Below, piece by piece: positions 1 through 8,853 of a stretch of DNA of 38,564 nucleotides (position 1 is the stretch's first letter; every line of letters begins with the position of its first letter). Source of the stretch: an uncultured Opitutales bacterium (lineage in GTDB: Bacteria; Verrucomicrobiota; Verrucomicrobiia; Opitutales; Intestinicryptomonadaceae); assembly GCA_900545715.1 (NCBI GenBank), contig URAJ01000021.1:1-38564 (forward strand), read 5' to 3'. Position numbers and translations under genes: made by a program. The notes below the pieces were generated by a model, which worked only from the letters and a program-made list of their open reading frames with translations, ran no database searches and was not told where the DNA came from.

Positions 1-59
1 ATGAAAGACAAATCTAAAAAATCAACCTATTCCACAACCTTTGGTGTTGACCCAAAAAG

Positions 60-130
<71 letters not shown>

Positions 131-281
131 CTAAAAAGAAGTTTTATTAGAAAAAAACGAAAAACATATTGCAAGCTTTTTTTCGCATGCGCCGCTCTTT
201 TATTAAAACTGTCACAAATAAAAAAATTTCTTTTGCGCCGTCTCAACCCTGCGCGCCCCGCCTGCGCAAATGAAAACCGCT

Positions 282-1139
282 CTACCCCCGCGCGCGGAAA
301 ATTGCAAAGCGGACCCGCTTTGAGGCGTCTTTGAATGTCTCCGCCCCCGCAAACCCAAAGTCCGCAAAAGATGCCGCCGCCTTCTCCGCCTGCCCGAGCC
401 CGCATTCAAGCGCGAGCACTCCACCCCCGCTCAAATGCCCTGCCGCCTGCGCAAGTATTTTTTTTATGTCGGCAAGCCCGCCGTCGCCAGACACGAGCGC
501 CTCCATGGGGTCGTACTCCCTCACTTCAGGCTCCGCCGAGGCCACTTCCTCCTCCGTCAAATACGGCGGATTGGAAACTATCAAATCATAACTGCCGCCT
601 ACATTTTCAAACCAGTCCGACTCTATAAAATTTATCTTTACCCCGTTCCCCTGCGCGTTTTCCGACGCGAGAGACAACGCCTTTGCGCTGGCGTCGGAAG
701 CGGAAACTCTCGCATTCGGATAATGCTTTGCAAGAGCAACTGCTATCGCTCCGCTCCCGGTGCCCATATCGAGTATTCCAAGCTGGGCCGATTTATCCGG
801 AAAGTATTTTTCCGTCAATATTTCGCAAAGTTCCTCCGTTTCAGGGCGCGGTATCAGCGCGCGTCCGTCGCATTTTATCCGAACTCCAAAGAAATCCTGA
901 AACCCTATTATATGTTGAAGGGGCTCGCGCCGGCCGCGCCGCCTCGCAAAGTCGCGCATTTTTTCGAGCGCCTCCCCCACTACCGGCTCGTCGTAGCGAA
1001 GAAACAATTCCAGACGCTTGCATCCCAACGCATGCGCAAGAAGCAACTGCGCGTCCAATTTCGGCGAAGGGACCCCGTGCCTTCTAAAAAATTCCTCCGT
1101 CTTTGACAGTATTTCTATTACGCTCTGCACTTCAAACAT
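282..1139 (-). CDS. prmC: Release factor glutamine methyltransferase PrmC (HemK)
   Basis: This enzyme N5-methylates the glutamine of the GGQ motif in release factors RF1 and RF2, using S-adenosylmethionine, in the cytosol. The 285-aa protein has the N-terminal helical substrate-recognition domain (about residues 1-85). The Rossmann methyltransferase domain follows, with the SAM loop DMGTGSG (124-130) and the family hallmark NPPY (190-193), which positions the glutamine. RPETEEL (98-104) is the usual linker motif. It starts one base after the stop of prfA, so the two genes form the classic prfA-prmC pair and are probably translationally coupled: the enzyme is made with its substrate. Length is normal for the family. 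No clear terminator follows it before the tRNA. Confidence 0.96.
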   Translation of the reverse strand: MFEVQSVIEILSKTEEFFRRHGVPSPKLDAQLLLAHALGCKRLELFLRYDEPVVGEALEKMRDFARRRGRREPLQHIIGFQDFFGVRIKCDGRALIPRPETEELCEILTEKYFPDKSAQLGILDMGTGSGAIAVALAKHYPNARVSASDASAKALSLASENAQGNGVKINFIESDWFENVGGSYDLIVSNPPYLTEEEVASAEPEVREYDPMEALVSGDGGLADIKKILAQAAGHLSGGGVLALECGLGQAEKAAASFADFGFAGAETFKDASKRVRFAIFRARG

Positions 1140-1140
1140 C

Positions 1141-2241
1141 TCAGACAGCCGCCTGCTTTTCGTCGGCCTCTATGAGTTCCTTTATCCTCTGAGTGTAGTC
1201 GGCGTCTTCGAGGGCGCGTATCATCTCCTCTATGTCGCCGTCCATGAACTGCGGCAGGGAATGTATCGTCAGCCCTATTCTGTGGTCGGTAATTCTGCTT
1301 TGCGGATAATTGTACGTCCTTATGCGCTCCGACCTGTCGCCTGAGCCTATCTGTTGGCGGCGGCTTTGGGCGTACTTTTCGTGCTCCTGCTTCTGCTTTA
1401 TTTCCAATAGGCGCGAGCGCAATACTTTCAGCGCCTTCGTCTTGTTTTTAAGCTGCGAACGCTCGTCCGCGCATTTGACTATCATTCCCGTTGGCTTGTG
1501 CAATATCTGCACGGCGGAGTCCGTCGTATTGACGCCCTGGCCGCCGGGACCGCTCGCGCGGGCTATCGAAATTTCTATGTCCTGCGGAGGTATTTGTATA
1601 TCGACCTCCTCGGCTTCGGGCAGCACTGCGACTGTCGCCGCGGAAGTATGGATACGGCCGCTCGCCTCGGTTACAGGCACGCGCTGCACTCTGTGCGTGC
1701 CGCTCTCGTATTTCATAGAGCGGTAAACGTCCTCGCCCGAAAGCAAAAAGCATATTTCCTTAAATCCTCCCGCCGGAGATTCGCTCGAGCTCAGGTTCTC
1801 CACCTTCCACCCTTTGGAATCGGCATACCTGCAATACATTCTATACAAGTCCGCCGCAAACAAAGAGGCCTCGTCGCCGCCGGTTCCCGCCCTTATTTCC
1901 ACCACCGTATTGCGCGAATCCGTCGGGTCCGGCGGTATCATCATTCTTAAAATCTCGTTTTTGAGCGGCTCTATCGATGCCGTAAGCGCGTCTATGTCCT
2001 CCTTGGCAAGCTCCACAAGCTCAGGATCAGCATTCTCGTCGATTATCTTGCGGTTTTCCTCTATCTGCTCGATTGTGTGTTCCAGATTCTTGTAAGAGTC
2101 CCGCAATTTCGACAAGTGCTGGTGCTCGCGCGAGACTGCCGTAGCTTCGCGCTGGTCGTTGTAAAAATCTGGCTCGCCCATTTTTTTGGCGAGAGTTTCA
2201 AGACGGATTAAAAACGGTTCTATTGGCGGAATACCTTCCAT
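1141..2241 (-). CDS. prfA: Peptide chain release factor 1 (RF1)
   Basis: RF1 recognises UAA and UAG stop codons in the ribosomal A site and triggers peptide release. The 366-aa protein has an N-terminal helical domain 1 (about 1-100), the codon-recognition domain with PVT at 189-191 (the RF1-type tripeptide; RF2 carries SPF), and the catalytic GGQ at 233-235 within the segment SGPGGQGVN. The PVT motif decides RF1 over RF2. Length is standard. It is the first gene of the prfA-prmC pair, with one base between them. The next gene upstream on the same strand ends 77 bases away, so prfA may have its own promoter in that AT-rich gap. Confidence 0.97.
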   Translation of the reverse strand: MEGIPPIEPFLIRLETLAKKMGEPDFYNDQREATAVSREHQHLSKLRDSYKNLEHTIEQIEENRKIIDENADPELVELAKEDIDALTASIEPLKNEILRMMIPPDPTDSRNTVVEIRAGTGGDEASLFAADLYRMYCRYADSKGWKVENLSSSESPAGGFKEICFLLSGEDVYRSMKYESGTHRVQRVPVTEASGRIHTSAATVAVLPEAEEVDIQIPPQDIEISIARASGPGGQGVNTTDSAVQILHKPTGMIVKCADERSQLKNKTKALKVLRSRLLEIKQKQEHEKYAQSRRQQIGSGDRSERIRTYNYPQSRITDHRIGLTIHSLPQFMDGDIEEMIRALEDADYTQRIKELIEADEKQAAV

Positions 2242-2318
2242 TTGTGCAGCCTCTAAAATTATTCAATCTTATGCAATTTAAAATTCGCTCAAACGCATTT
2301 TTTACGCTATTGGCGACC

Positions 2319-3551
2319 CTACATCGGGAAGAACAAGCCCCTGTTTACCGAAACAAACGATGTATTAAGCTCTGCTATCTTCTTGTCTCCCAAATATATT
2401 TTCCGCGACGTCGGGAATCGGTACACCCCGTCCGCGTCTCCGTAGTCTCCCATGGAAATTCTCATTTCCTCCGAGCCGAGCGGGAAAGCTATGCCTTTTA
2501 ACATTCCGGAATCTTTGTCGAAGTAGAACGTAGTCTTGTCGGAGCCGCCGTAGGAAGCCACTATCGTTTCCATTTTCTTGCCGTCGAAATCGCGCTCGCC
2601 GAGGTAGTCCAGCTTAGGTTTCCCGCGCTTGTCGTATTGGTCCAATGCGAATGCCGACTGGAACAATATATCGTCCCATTCGGTGAGCGCGCGAAGCAAC
2701 GCCGCCTTGTCGGATTCAAGCTGCGTCTTCTTGCCGCCCATTCTTCCCTCTTCAAGCAGATATACGGTATTGTCTTTTGCGACGTGGTAGGTTTTTTCGT
2801 CCTTTCCGGAGCCCACTTTGATAAATGCCCCAGAATCGTACCTTTTTATGCAGTAGAAATTCTTTGGAGGCTCTCCGTCGGAAAAATTTATCGAGCCTGT
2901 CACTATTATATCGCGCAAATTTTCAAGCGTAATGGGGTTGGAAAGCTTGGAGTAAAAAGCCCCCGCAACTTTATCTATGTCTCCCGACAAAAAATGGAGC
3001 GTCAGCGCGCCGTTTTTAACAGGTTTTTGGGCAGCCTTTCCGTCTTCCGGCGCAAATATCGACGCAAAATATACGCTGTCTTTAAATGAATAATATATTC
3101 CCCCGCCAAGGCCTGCAACGATTAGGAGCGCAACCAACGGCAGAATAAATTTTGAAGTTTTTTTCTCGCGGTGTATTTTGTCGTAATCATTTTTCGGGGC
3201 TGGCTTAACCGCGGCCTTGAAAGCCTTGTACGGCTTTGGCTTCGGCGCGGCCCTTGGTGGCGCGGGGCGCTCTTTCGGCGCATTGGCTTTTTCGGCGCTT
3301 ACTTTCGGTTCCGAAACAGAGGTTTCTTGCTGTTTTGCATTTTCAGAATCCCCGCTCTCAGTCGGATCTTCCTCTATTTCCTCGATAATCTCCTCTTCGA
3401 TTACATATCCGCCAAAAGGCGGCGGCGCGAATCTGCCCACAGGGGGGATTCGGCCTCCTTTCGGTGGAAACGGCCCTCCGACCACTTCCTCGTATATTAT
3501 TTCTTCATTTTGGGAGTCGTCGGAACCGTCGGTTGGCGGAAAGTTTTTCAT
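2319..3551 (-). CDS. Single-pass membrane protein of unknown function with acidic/proline-rich N-terminus
   Basis: I do not recognise this 410-aa protein. Residues 1-130 are low complexity: an acidic run around 50-62 (IEEEIIEEIEED), then a Pro/Ala/Lys-rich stretch around 94-120, then a basic segment. One hydrophobic helix at about 135-155 would span the inner membrane, with basic residues before it predicting a cytoplasmic N-terminus. The remaining 250 residues, predicted periplasmic, alternate short beta-like segments (for example the Tyr-Phe-Asp run near 355) and ask for a LolA/LppX-like half-barrel. That resemblance is only by pattern and is inference. No catalytic motif is visible. It sits between prfA and a secreted protein, all on the minus strand, with no evidence for shared function. 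Confidence 0.8.
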   Translation of the reverse strand: MKNFPPTDGSDDSQNEEIIYEEVVGGPFPPKGGRIPPVGRFAPPPFGGYVIEEEIIEEIEEDPTESGDSENAKQQETSVSEPKVSAEKANAPKERPAPPRAAPKPKPYKAFKAAVKPAPKNDYDKIHREKKTSKFILPLVALLIVAGLGGGIYYSFKDSVYFASIFAPEDGKAAQKPVKNGALTLHFLSGDIDKVAGAFYSKLSNPITLENLRDIIVTGSINFSDGEPPKNFYCIKRYDSGAFIKVGSGKDEKTYHVAKDNTVYLLEEGRMGGKKTQLESDKAALLRALTEWDDILFQSAFALDQYDKRGKPKLDYLGERDFDGKKMETIVASYGGSDKTTFYFDKDSGMLKGIAFPLGSEEMRISMGDYGDADGVYRFPTSRKIYLGDKKIAELNTSFVSVNRGLFFPM

Positions 3552-3624
3552 TTATATAAAAATATCGGAATATTTTTTTAGACGATTGGCGCAATGTCAA
3601 CATATTCCTATACTTTCCGCTCTT

Positions 3625-5100
3625 TTATTTTTCCGCCTTCGGCGCCTCCTTCTTTTTTAGATGCATAATGTATCCGGTATTTATGATGTATGAGGCGGTC
3701 GGCGATATTGTCGAATTTTCTATTTTCATTGTCCGGCCGTCTTGCAGGGTTTTTCTATAAGCCGTATTCGGATTCTTATACAGCGGCCTTACCTCTTTAA
3801 ACAATTCGTTTGTAAGATACACAGGCCCCGGTTCGTACCCTTCCGGTATTTTCACCTTGCCGTCCATTGACAAAAATACGAAGAACAGCTTGTCGGTCTT
3901 TGGCTGAAGCCCCGAATAGGCGTCGGGCGAGATTTGCGCCGTGGGGCTCTCGTACCTCTCTCCGTCCCACTTCCTCTGTTCGAGGGGAATGTTCAGCAGG
4001 TTTTCCCACACTGGGATTGCCTTTACAAGTTTCAAGCGCGCCGGAATCTGGGTTATTGTCTTTAAACCCGGAGTGTGCCCGTTGCCGTCAGCCATGCCGA
4101 AAAACGCCGTCCACGCCCCGTTCTTTGCCGCGAGCGCCGCTATCTTGCGCGATATCGGCTCCTCGTAGGCATTGGGGGTGGTGGAGCACATTTGCGAAGG
4201 CTTTACGGTTCCTTTTGCAAAAAGGCGTTCGTCCGTCACGAATCCCGTTGTCGCGCCCTCCACTGCGATGAGGTCGGCCTCGTACTTTTTCCTCTCTTCG
4301 GGCGCCATTTTATCGTACGGCGGGCACTCGAAATATTGAACCCACTGCTTGTAGGGGGCGCTCGGCTCCACTATAAATTTTGCGTCTTTATTGATTTTTT
4401 CGCGGACTTGTTCAAATAGGTATCTGTAAAATTCCATATGCCCCTGCGAATACGTCGGGTAGTCGTGCACAACGTCCGGGTGCTTGATACCCGAATCCTT
4501 GCCTGTCCACCTGCTGAGAGTCACTTGGGAGCCGTTGGCGAACCAATCGTCCTTGCTGCCGTCCCAGAAATCTCCCGGGGGCTGTGGAACGTCCCAGGCG
4601 AATCCGGCAAATTTGAAGTCGGGGTTTTTCGCCTCTATACGCTTTACCCTGTCCACTATTTTTGCGACAGTTTCCTTTATTACGGACTTCTGCTGAAGAT
4701 CCAAAGTCGCCGTAAACTTTTTTCCGATTCTCCAGCCAGGGGCTATATTCCACGGGAAGGGTTTTTCGAGACTGATTAACGAGCAGTGGGTCTCCCACCA
4801 TTTTATCTGCTCCGGGGAATATGTCTTTTCAGTGTCGATTAGGCGGGGATATACGGAATATTCGGGCGACTCTATAAAAAACTTTAAGCCTTTTGACTTT
4901 GGGTTTTTCTCCATGCCGACCTGGTAGAACACATGGGTGTAGCCCATTTGGCAGGCGTATTCAAGATTTTGGCTGGGTGTTCCGGTCCATACTATTCCGT
5001 ATAAATTCCTGAAATCGTCAGGCTTTATAGTTTCCGCGGCGGCTATTTCAGCCGCAATAAGCGACGCAACCAACGGCAGGCTTTTAAAAAAAACATTCAT
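3625..5100 (-). CDS. Secreted protein of unknown function, possibly a TIM-barrel hydrolase
   Basis: I cannot place this 491-aa protein in a family. Residues 1-22 form a signal peptide with a hydrophobic core and an AAA-ET cleavage site, so it is exported. A good ribosome-binding site (GAGG, 7 bases before ATG) supports the start. The body alternates strand-like and helix-like segments with Trp/Asp/Glu-rich strand ends, for example FAGFAWDVPQPP, KFIVEPSAPY, LIAVEGATTG and WTAFFGMADG. This is the look of a (beta/alpha)8 glycoside-hydrolase-like barrel, with several candidate Asp/Glu catalytic residues. That is inference. The C-terminal 100 residues look like a small beta domain and end in a Lys-rich tail. 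Nothing nearby fixes its substrate. The locus also holds hexuronate and sialidase-like genes about 12-20 kb away, so a polysaccharide-related role is plausible but unproven. Confidence 0.8.
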   Translation of the reverse strand: MNVFFKSLPLVASLIAAEIAAAETIKPDDFRNLYGIVWTGTPSQNLEYACQMGYTHVFYQVGMEKNPKSKGLKFFIESPEYSVYPRLIDTEKTYSPEQIKWWETHCSLISLEKPFPWNIAPGWRIGKKFTATLDLQQKSVIKETVAKIVDRVKRIEAKNPDFKFAGFAWDVPQPPGDFWDGSKDDWFANGSQVTLSRWTGKDSGIKHPDVVHDYPTYSQGHMEFYRYLFEQVREKINKDAKFIVEPSAPYKQWVQYFECPPYDKMAPEERKKYEADLIAVEGATTGFVTDERLFAKGTVKPSQMCSTTPNAYEEPISRKIAALAAKNGAWTAFFGMADGNGHTPGLKTITQIPARLKLVKAIPVWENLLNIPLEQRKWDGERYESPTAQISPDAYSGLQPKTDKLFFVFLSMDGKVKIPEGYEPGPVYLTNELFKEVRPLYKNPNTAYRKTLQDGRTMKIENSTISPTASYIINTGYIMHLKKKEAPKAEK

Positions 5101-5416
5101 ATTTGTCCTCTTGCGTTTTGTAGAAAATTTTTACGAAAAAAAAGATATACAATTCGGGAGGAAGAAAGCAAATTTTTTGTATATATACAGTTAAGTTGCA
5201 GTCGGGAAAAGGCGTGAAAAAAACGCAATCCCGCCAGTTTTAACGGGCGGGAAATCTAAAATTTGGAGCAAATATAAAAGGCTCGGCGGGGCTCAAAAAA
5301 AATATCCCAGGCAAACTATTGTCCGAAGCTATTATGCGGCGCATTGCGAACACAGAACTTTCGCGAAGGCTGTTTTTTGCCGCCGAAAAATAAAGCCCAA
5401 TATGGATAAACTCACG
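5101..5416. other. Non-coding spacer between a secreted-protein gene and miaB
   Basis: This 316-base AT-rich gap has no credible reading frame. It should contain the promoter of the secreted-protein gene (minus strand; the AT-rich tract at about 5120-5190 includes TATATC-like and TATATA hexamers) and the terminator of miaB (see the hairpin at 5217-5252). A small imperfect palindrome around TTCGCGAA near 5360 has flanking ACAG/CTGT arms and a plus-strand T-run. There is no upstream plus-strand gene for it to terminate. Confidence 0.6.
5217..5252 (-). terminator. Possible miaB terminator
   Basis: On the minus strand, CCCGCC and GGCGGG pair around a 10-base loop (5230-5251). Six bases later a run of seven T follows. 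The gap between stem and T-run is longer than ideal, so this is a moderate call. It lies about 165 bases beyond the miaB stop. Confidence 0.4.
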
Positions 5417-6805
5417 CTACTTTACTATCTCGGCTTCAAGCGCGGTTGTTGTGGCCGCATTTATCTTTACGTCCACAAGTTTCCCGACCAAATCCGGCGA
5501 GCCTTTAAATACGGCCTTCCTGTGCGTGCGCGTGCGCCCCATGAGCATATTTTCCCCCCTGCGGGCGGCGCCCTCCACGAGAACTTCCTCAACTTTGCCC
5601 ACAAAAGAGTCGTTGTACGCCCGCGAAGTTTTTTCCAGCTCGGAAAGCAATTCGGAATTTCTGCGCTCCTTTTCGCTCTCGGGAACGTCGTCTTGCATCA
5701 GCGCGCTTTTAGTGCCCGCCCTCGGGCTGTATTTAAATATGAACGCCATGTCAAACGCCGCCTCCTTAAATACTTTTCGGGTAAGCTCGAAATCCTCGAC
5801 TGTCTCGGTCGGGTAGCCGACTATTATGTCGGTGGATATTGAAATATTCCCCGCCCTCTTGCGGAGCCTGTCCACTATTTTCAAAAAGCCGTCTATTCTG
5901 TACGGCCTGTTCATTTTTTTCAAAATTTCGTCGCTGCCCGATTGCAGCGGCAAATGGACGTACTCGCAAAGCTTTTCGAGAGACCCGTACGAATCCGTCA
6001 GCGCCTCCGAAAAATACGCCGGGTGCGGAGACGTAAACCTTATGCGTTCAATTCCGTCGATGTCGTTTATATCCCTCAAAAGCCGCACGAAATTCGGAAC
6101 GCCTCCCGTCTGGGGGAACTCCCGCCCGTAGGCGTTCACAACCTGTCCGAGCAGCGTTATTTCTTTGGTGCCCCTTTCGGCGAGCGCCTTGATTTCCCTT
6201 ATAATATCCTCCGCCGGGCGCGAGCGCTGAGCGCCCCTTACCTTCGGAACTATGCAGTAGGAGCAGTTCATCTGGCAGCCCTGCATTACGGACACAAATT
6301 CGCTCGCAGGGGCTTCAAGATGCTTGTCGATTCTCTTAAAGTCCTCCATATCCACGGACGTATCCACCGCCGCCGCCGAATATTTTGCAGTGCGCCTGCC
6401 CATAGTTTCCGGCATTTTGGGGTGGGATTGCCCCGCAAGCCTTTTTTTGGCGATTTCCTCGACGATGTCGGGAACTGAGGCTGTCTTGTAAGTTCCGGCG
6501 ACAAAATCTATTTCAGGGAATTTGGAGACTATTTTCTTGCCGAGGTTCTGCGCCATGCAGCCAGTCACTCCGATAATCGGGAAGCCTCCGCGCGGGTTTG
6601 CCAAGCGGTTTGATATAAGCCTGCCGATAAGCCCTATCGCCTTTAATTCAGCCTGTTCGCGCACGGAACATGTATTGACTACTATCGCGTCGGCGCAATC
6701 GGGGGAATCTGCCAATTCCCAGCCGCGCTCCGCAAAATCGGCCGCGATATGGTCGGAATCGCGCTCGTTCATCTGGCAGCCGTACGTTCTAAGATAGACT
6801 CTCAT
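5417..6805 (-). CDS. miaB: tRNA-2-methylthio-N6-dimethylallyladenosine synthase MiaB
   Basis: This is a radical-SAM methylthiotransferase that adds the 2-methylthio group to i6A37 in tRNAs reading UNN codons. The 462-aa protein has the three-domain MiaB layout. The N-terminal UPF0004 domain has three Cys (C10, C46, C83) that would bind the auxiliary [4Fe-4S] cluster. The radical-SAM core has the CxxxCxxC cluster motif (C177, C181, C184) within MQGCQMNCSYCIVPKVRG. A C-terminal TRAM domain occupies about the last 65 residues. The segment around C177 with the following RGAQRSRP is closer to MiaB than to RimO or MtaB. It is transcribed away from the carboxyltransferase gene, with a 181-base divergent gap upstream. 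Confidence 0.95.
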   Translation of the reverse strand: MRVYLRTYGCQMNERDSDHIAADFAERGWELADSPDCADAIVVNTCSVREQAELKAIGLIGRLISNRLANPRGGFPIIGVTGCMAQNLGKKIVSKFPEIDFVAGTYKTASVPDIVEEIAKKRLAGQSHPKMPETMGRRTAKYSAAAVDTSVDMEDFKRIDKHLEAPASEFVSVMQGCQMNCSYCIVPKVRGAQRSRPAEDIIREIKALAERGTKEITLLGQVVNAYGREFPQTGGVPNFVRLLRDINDIDGIERIRFTSPHPAYFSEALTDSYGSLEKLCEYVHLPLQSGSDEILKKMNRPYRIDGFLKIVDRLRKRAGNISISTDIIVGYPTETVEDFELTRKVFKEAAFDMAFIFKYSPRAGTKSALMQDDVPESEKERRNSELLSELEKTSRAYNDSFVGKVEEVLVEGAARRGENMLMGRTRTHRKAVFKGSPDLVGKLVDVKINAATTTALEAEIVK

Positions 6806-6986
6806 TTACAAAAATTTTCTTGAAATTGCGGACAAATTCAATCCTACTTTACACAATATAAATTTATCCGATACAACCGATGGTAGTTTTTTAAACTTTT
6901 GCAAGCTTTGTCATGCGGGCGGGACTTTAAAAAATTACGTCGCAACCTCCATGCGGGGTATCGGAGGAATAGAAGGACAAAGAAAT

Positions 6987-8462
6987 ATGGCAACAACAAA
7001 ACCCGTAGTTTTCAACAACACAGTACTGCGCGACGGGCACCAGTCGCTCGCCGCAACGCGCATGCCCACTTCAATGATGCTTCCGGCGTGCCCGATACTC
7101 GACAGCATAGGCTTCAACGCCCTCGAAACATGGGGCGGCGCCACGATAGACGCCGGCCTGCGCTTTTTGGGAGAATTTCCCTTCGACAGGCTCGACGCTC
7201 TGAAAAAAGCCTGCCCGAAAACCAAGCATATGATGCTTTTTAGAGGGCAGAACATAGTTGCGTACTCGCACTTTCCGGACGATGTCGTAGAGGCGTTTGT
7301 GCGCGCTTCCGCCAAGCACGGCATGGACATATTTAGGATTTTCGACGCCCTAAACGACACCCGCAACATGGAGTGCTCCATAAACGCCGCAAAGAAAGCC
7401 GGCAAAGAGGCCCACGGCACAATATGCTATACGCGAAGCCCCGTGCATACGGTCGAAAGCTTCGTGCGCATGGGCTGTGAGCTTGAAGAAATGGGCTGCT
7501 CTGCCGTAGTTCTAAAAGACATGGCGGGGCTTATCGCCCCGTACGTTGCGGCGGAAATAGTCAAGGGCTTGAAGGCCAACATAAAAATTCCGGTGATATT
7601 GCACACGCACGAGACCGCTGGCATGGGCGCGCCGACCTACTGCATGGCAATAGACGCGGGCGTTGACTGCGTCGATACATCAATCTCGCCTTTCGCCAAC
7701 GGCACCGGCCAGCCCGACACCGCGAGAATGCTCGCCATGCTCGAAAACAATCCGCGCAAGCCCGACTACGACCTTGAAAAGCTCGCCGAATTAAGGAAAT
7801 ACTTCCAGGGCGTATACGAGAAACTCGGCTTCTATACCGCAATTAAAAACGAGGTAATCGATACCGACGCTCTCATATACCAAGTTCCCGGCGGCATGCT
7901 CTCCAACTTCCGCGTGCAGCTAAAAGAGCAGAATATGGAGGACAAATTCGACGAAGTTTTTGCGGAAGTGCCGTATGTGCGCGAAAAGCTCGGCTGGATA
8001 CCGCTCGTCACTCCCACCTCCCAGATTGTGGGAACGCAGGCGATGATGAACGTAAAATTCGGCAGGTGGAAGATGTTTACGCCGCAAGCTATGGACATCG
8101 CTCTCGGCTACTATGGGCGCACTCCCGCGCCGGTCGATCCGGAAGTCCGCAAGCTCGCGCAGGAAAAGTCAAAGAAAGATCCCATCGACTGCCGCCCGGC
8201 GGACCTCAAAAAGCCCGGAATGGAGGATCTCCGCAAGGCTCTGCGCGAAAAGGGAATAAAGGACGACGACGAACATTGCGTAATCTACGCCATGTTCCCG
8301 CAGCAGCTTGAAGACCTCTACAAAAAGCCGCGTTCGGCTTTTGAGCTTAAAAAGCCGGAGGACAAGATAAAGGCGGAAGCTCCAAAGGGCAAAATTTCCC
8401 CGGAAAAGCTGCGCATTACAATCGACGGCGAATCAAAAGACGTCACAGTGCAGCCACTGTAA
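6987..8462 (+). CDS. Biotin-dependent carboxyltransferase subunit (OadA / PycB / transcarboxylase 5S type)
   Basis: This subunit catalyses carboxyl transfer between carboxybiotin and pyruvate/oxaloacetate. The family signatures are present: LRDGHQSL (14-21) with the metal-binding Asp, the carboxylated-Lys segment VLKDMAGL (K177), and the metal-binding HTHETAG (206-212). I chose the ATG at 6987 because AAGGA lies about 8 bases upstream and the conserved sequence begins right after it. An upstream in-frame ATG at 6951 would add 12 unconserved residues. The 491-aa protein stops after the conserved C-terminal helical region and has no biotinyl (AMKM) domain, so it must work with a separate biotin carrier. 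No carrier, carboxylase or sodium-pump subunit is in the window. The exact reaction (oxaloacetate decarboxylase, pyruvate carboxylase or transcarboxylase) cannot be decided here. Confidence 0.9.
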   Translation: MATTKPVVFNNTVLRDGHQSLAATRMPTSMMLPACPILDSIGFNALETWGGATIDAGLRFLGEFPFDRLDALKKACPKTKHMMLFRGQNIVAYSHFPDDVVEAFVRASAKHGMDIFRIFDALNDTRNMECSINAAKKAGKEAHGTICYTRSPVHTVESFVRMGCELEEMGCSAVVLKDMAGLIAPYVAAEIVKGLKANIKIPVILHTHETAGMGAPTYCMAIDAGVDCVDTSISPFANGTGQPDTARMLAMLENNPRKPDYDLEKLAELRKYFQGVYEKLGFYTAIKNEVIDTDALIYQVPGGMLSNFRVQLKEQNMEDKFDEVFAEVPYVREKLGWIPLVTPTSQIVGTQAMMNVKFGRWKMFTPQAMDIALGYYGRTPAPVDPEVRKLAQEKSKKDPIDCRPADLKKPGMEDLRKALREKGIKDDDEHCVIYAMFPQQLEDLYKKPRSAFELKKPEDKIKAEAPKGKISPEKLRITIDGESKDVTVQPL

Positions 8463-8480
8463 GAGTTTTATTTTAAATGC

Positions 8481-8516
8481 AAAAAATCCCGGAGTGTATT
8501 CTCTGGGATTTTTTTT
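8481..8516 (+). terminator. Intrinsic terminator of the carboxyltransferase gene
   Basis: CCCGGAG pairs with CTCTGGG (one G-U pair) around TGTATT, flanked by an A6 and a T8 run, 18 bases after the stop codon. The A-run before and the T-run after would let it work in both directions. Confidence 0.92.
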
Positions 8517-8835
8517 GCGCGGAATAACTGGCGAGTGCGTATTTCAGTTTCGCGCTCGGGATTTTTGCACCGCCGAATTTCGGAGAGCTTTTCTATAAGC
8601 TTTAAGAAGAAATAAAATCAGTTTTTTAAACTAAGAAACATAGGCTCAGCAAAACCCGAAAAAAAAATCCACCGCCGCAAAATATTTTTATGCAAAAGAG
8701 TTCGATTAAATTCGCGTACCTATTTTTAAAATACGCTTTTTAAACGATTGCAAAGCGCGCTATAAAATTGCCGCTTTCAAGCGTCAGCGCACAAAGAACT
8801 TTTGTTTACGAAAAAGAAAAAGCAGGCGCCGCGCG
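8517..8835. other. Convergent non-coding spacer
   Basis: This gap lies between two converging transcription units and has no credible gene. It is AT-rich with scattered GCGC runs. Apart from the terminators at its two ends I see nothing in it. Confidence 0.6.
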
Positions 8836-8853
8836 TTATTTTCGCGCGCGCGG
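8829..8853 (-). terminator. Possible operon terminator overlapping the recombinase stop codon
   Basis: On the minus strand, CCGCGCG and CGCGCGG pair around an 11-base loop that contains the TAA stop. The T-rich tract TTTTTCTTTTT begins about 6 bases beyond. Such an overlap is unusual, so confidence is moderate. Confidence 0.4.

Noticed and set aside
2285..2297. CTCAAACG half-site resembling the LacI operator upstream of a hypothetical gene end
   Set aside because: The second half of the palindrome is absent (CATTTT follows) and no uronate gene is adjacent.
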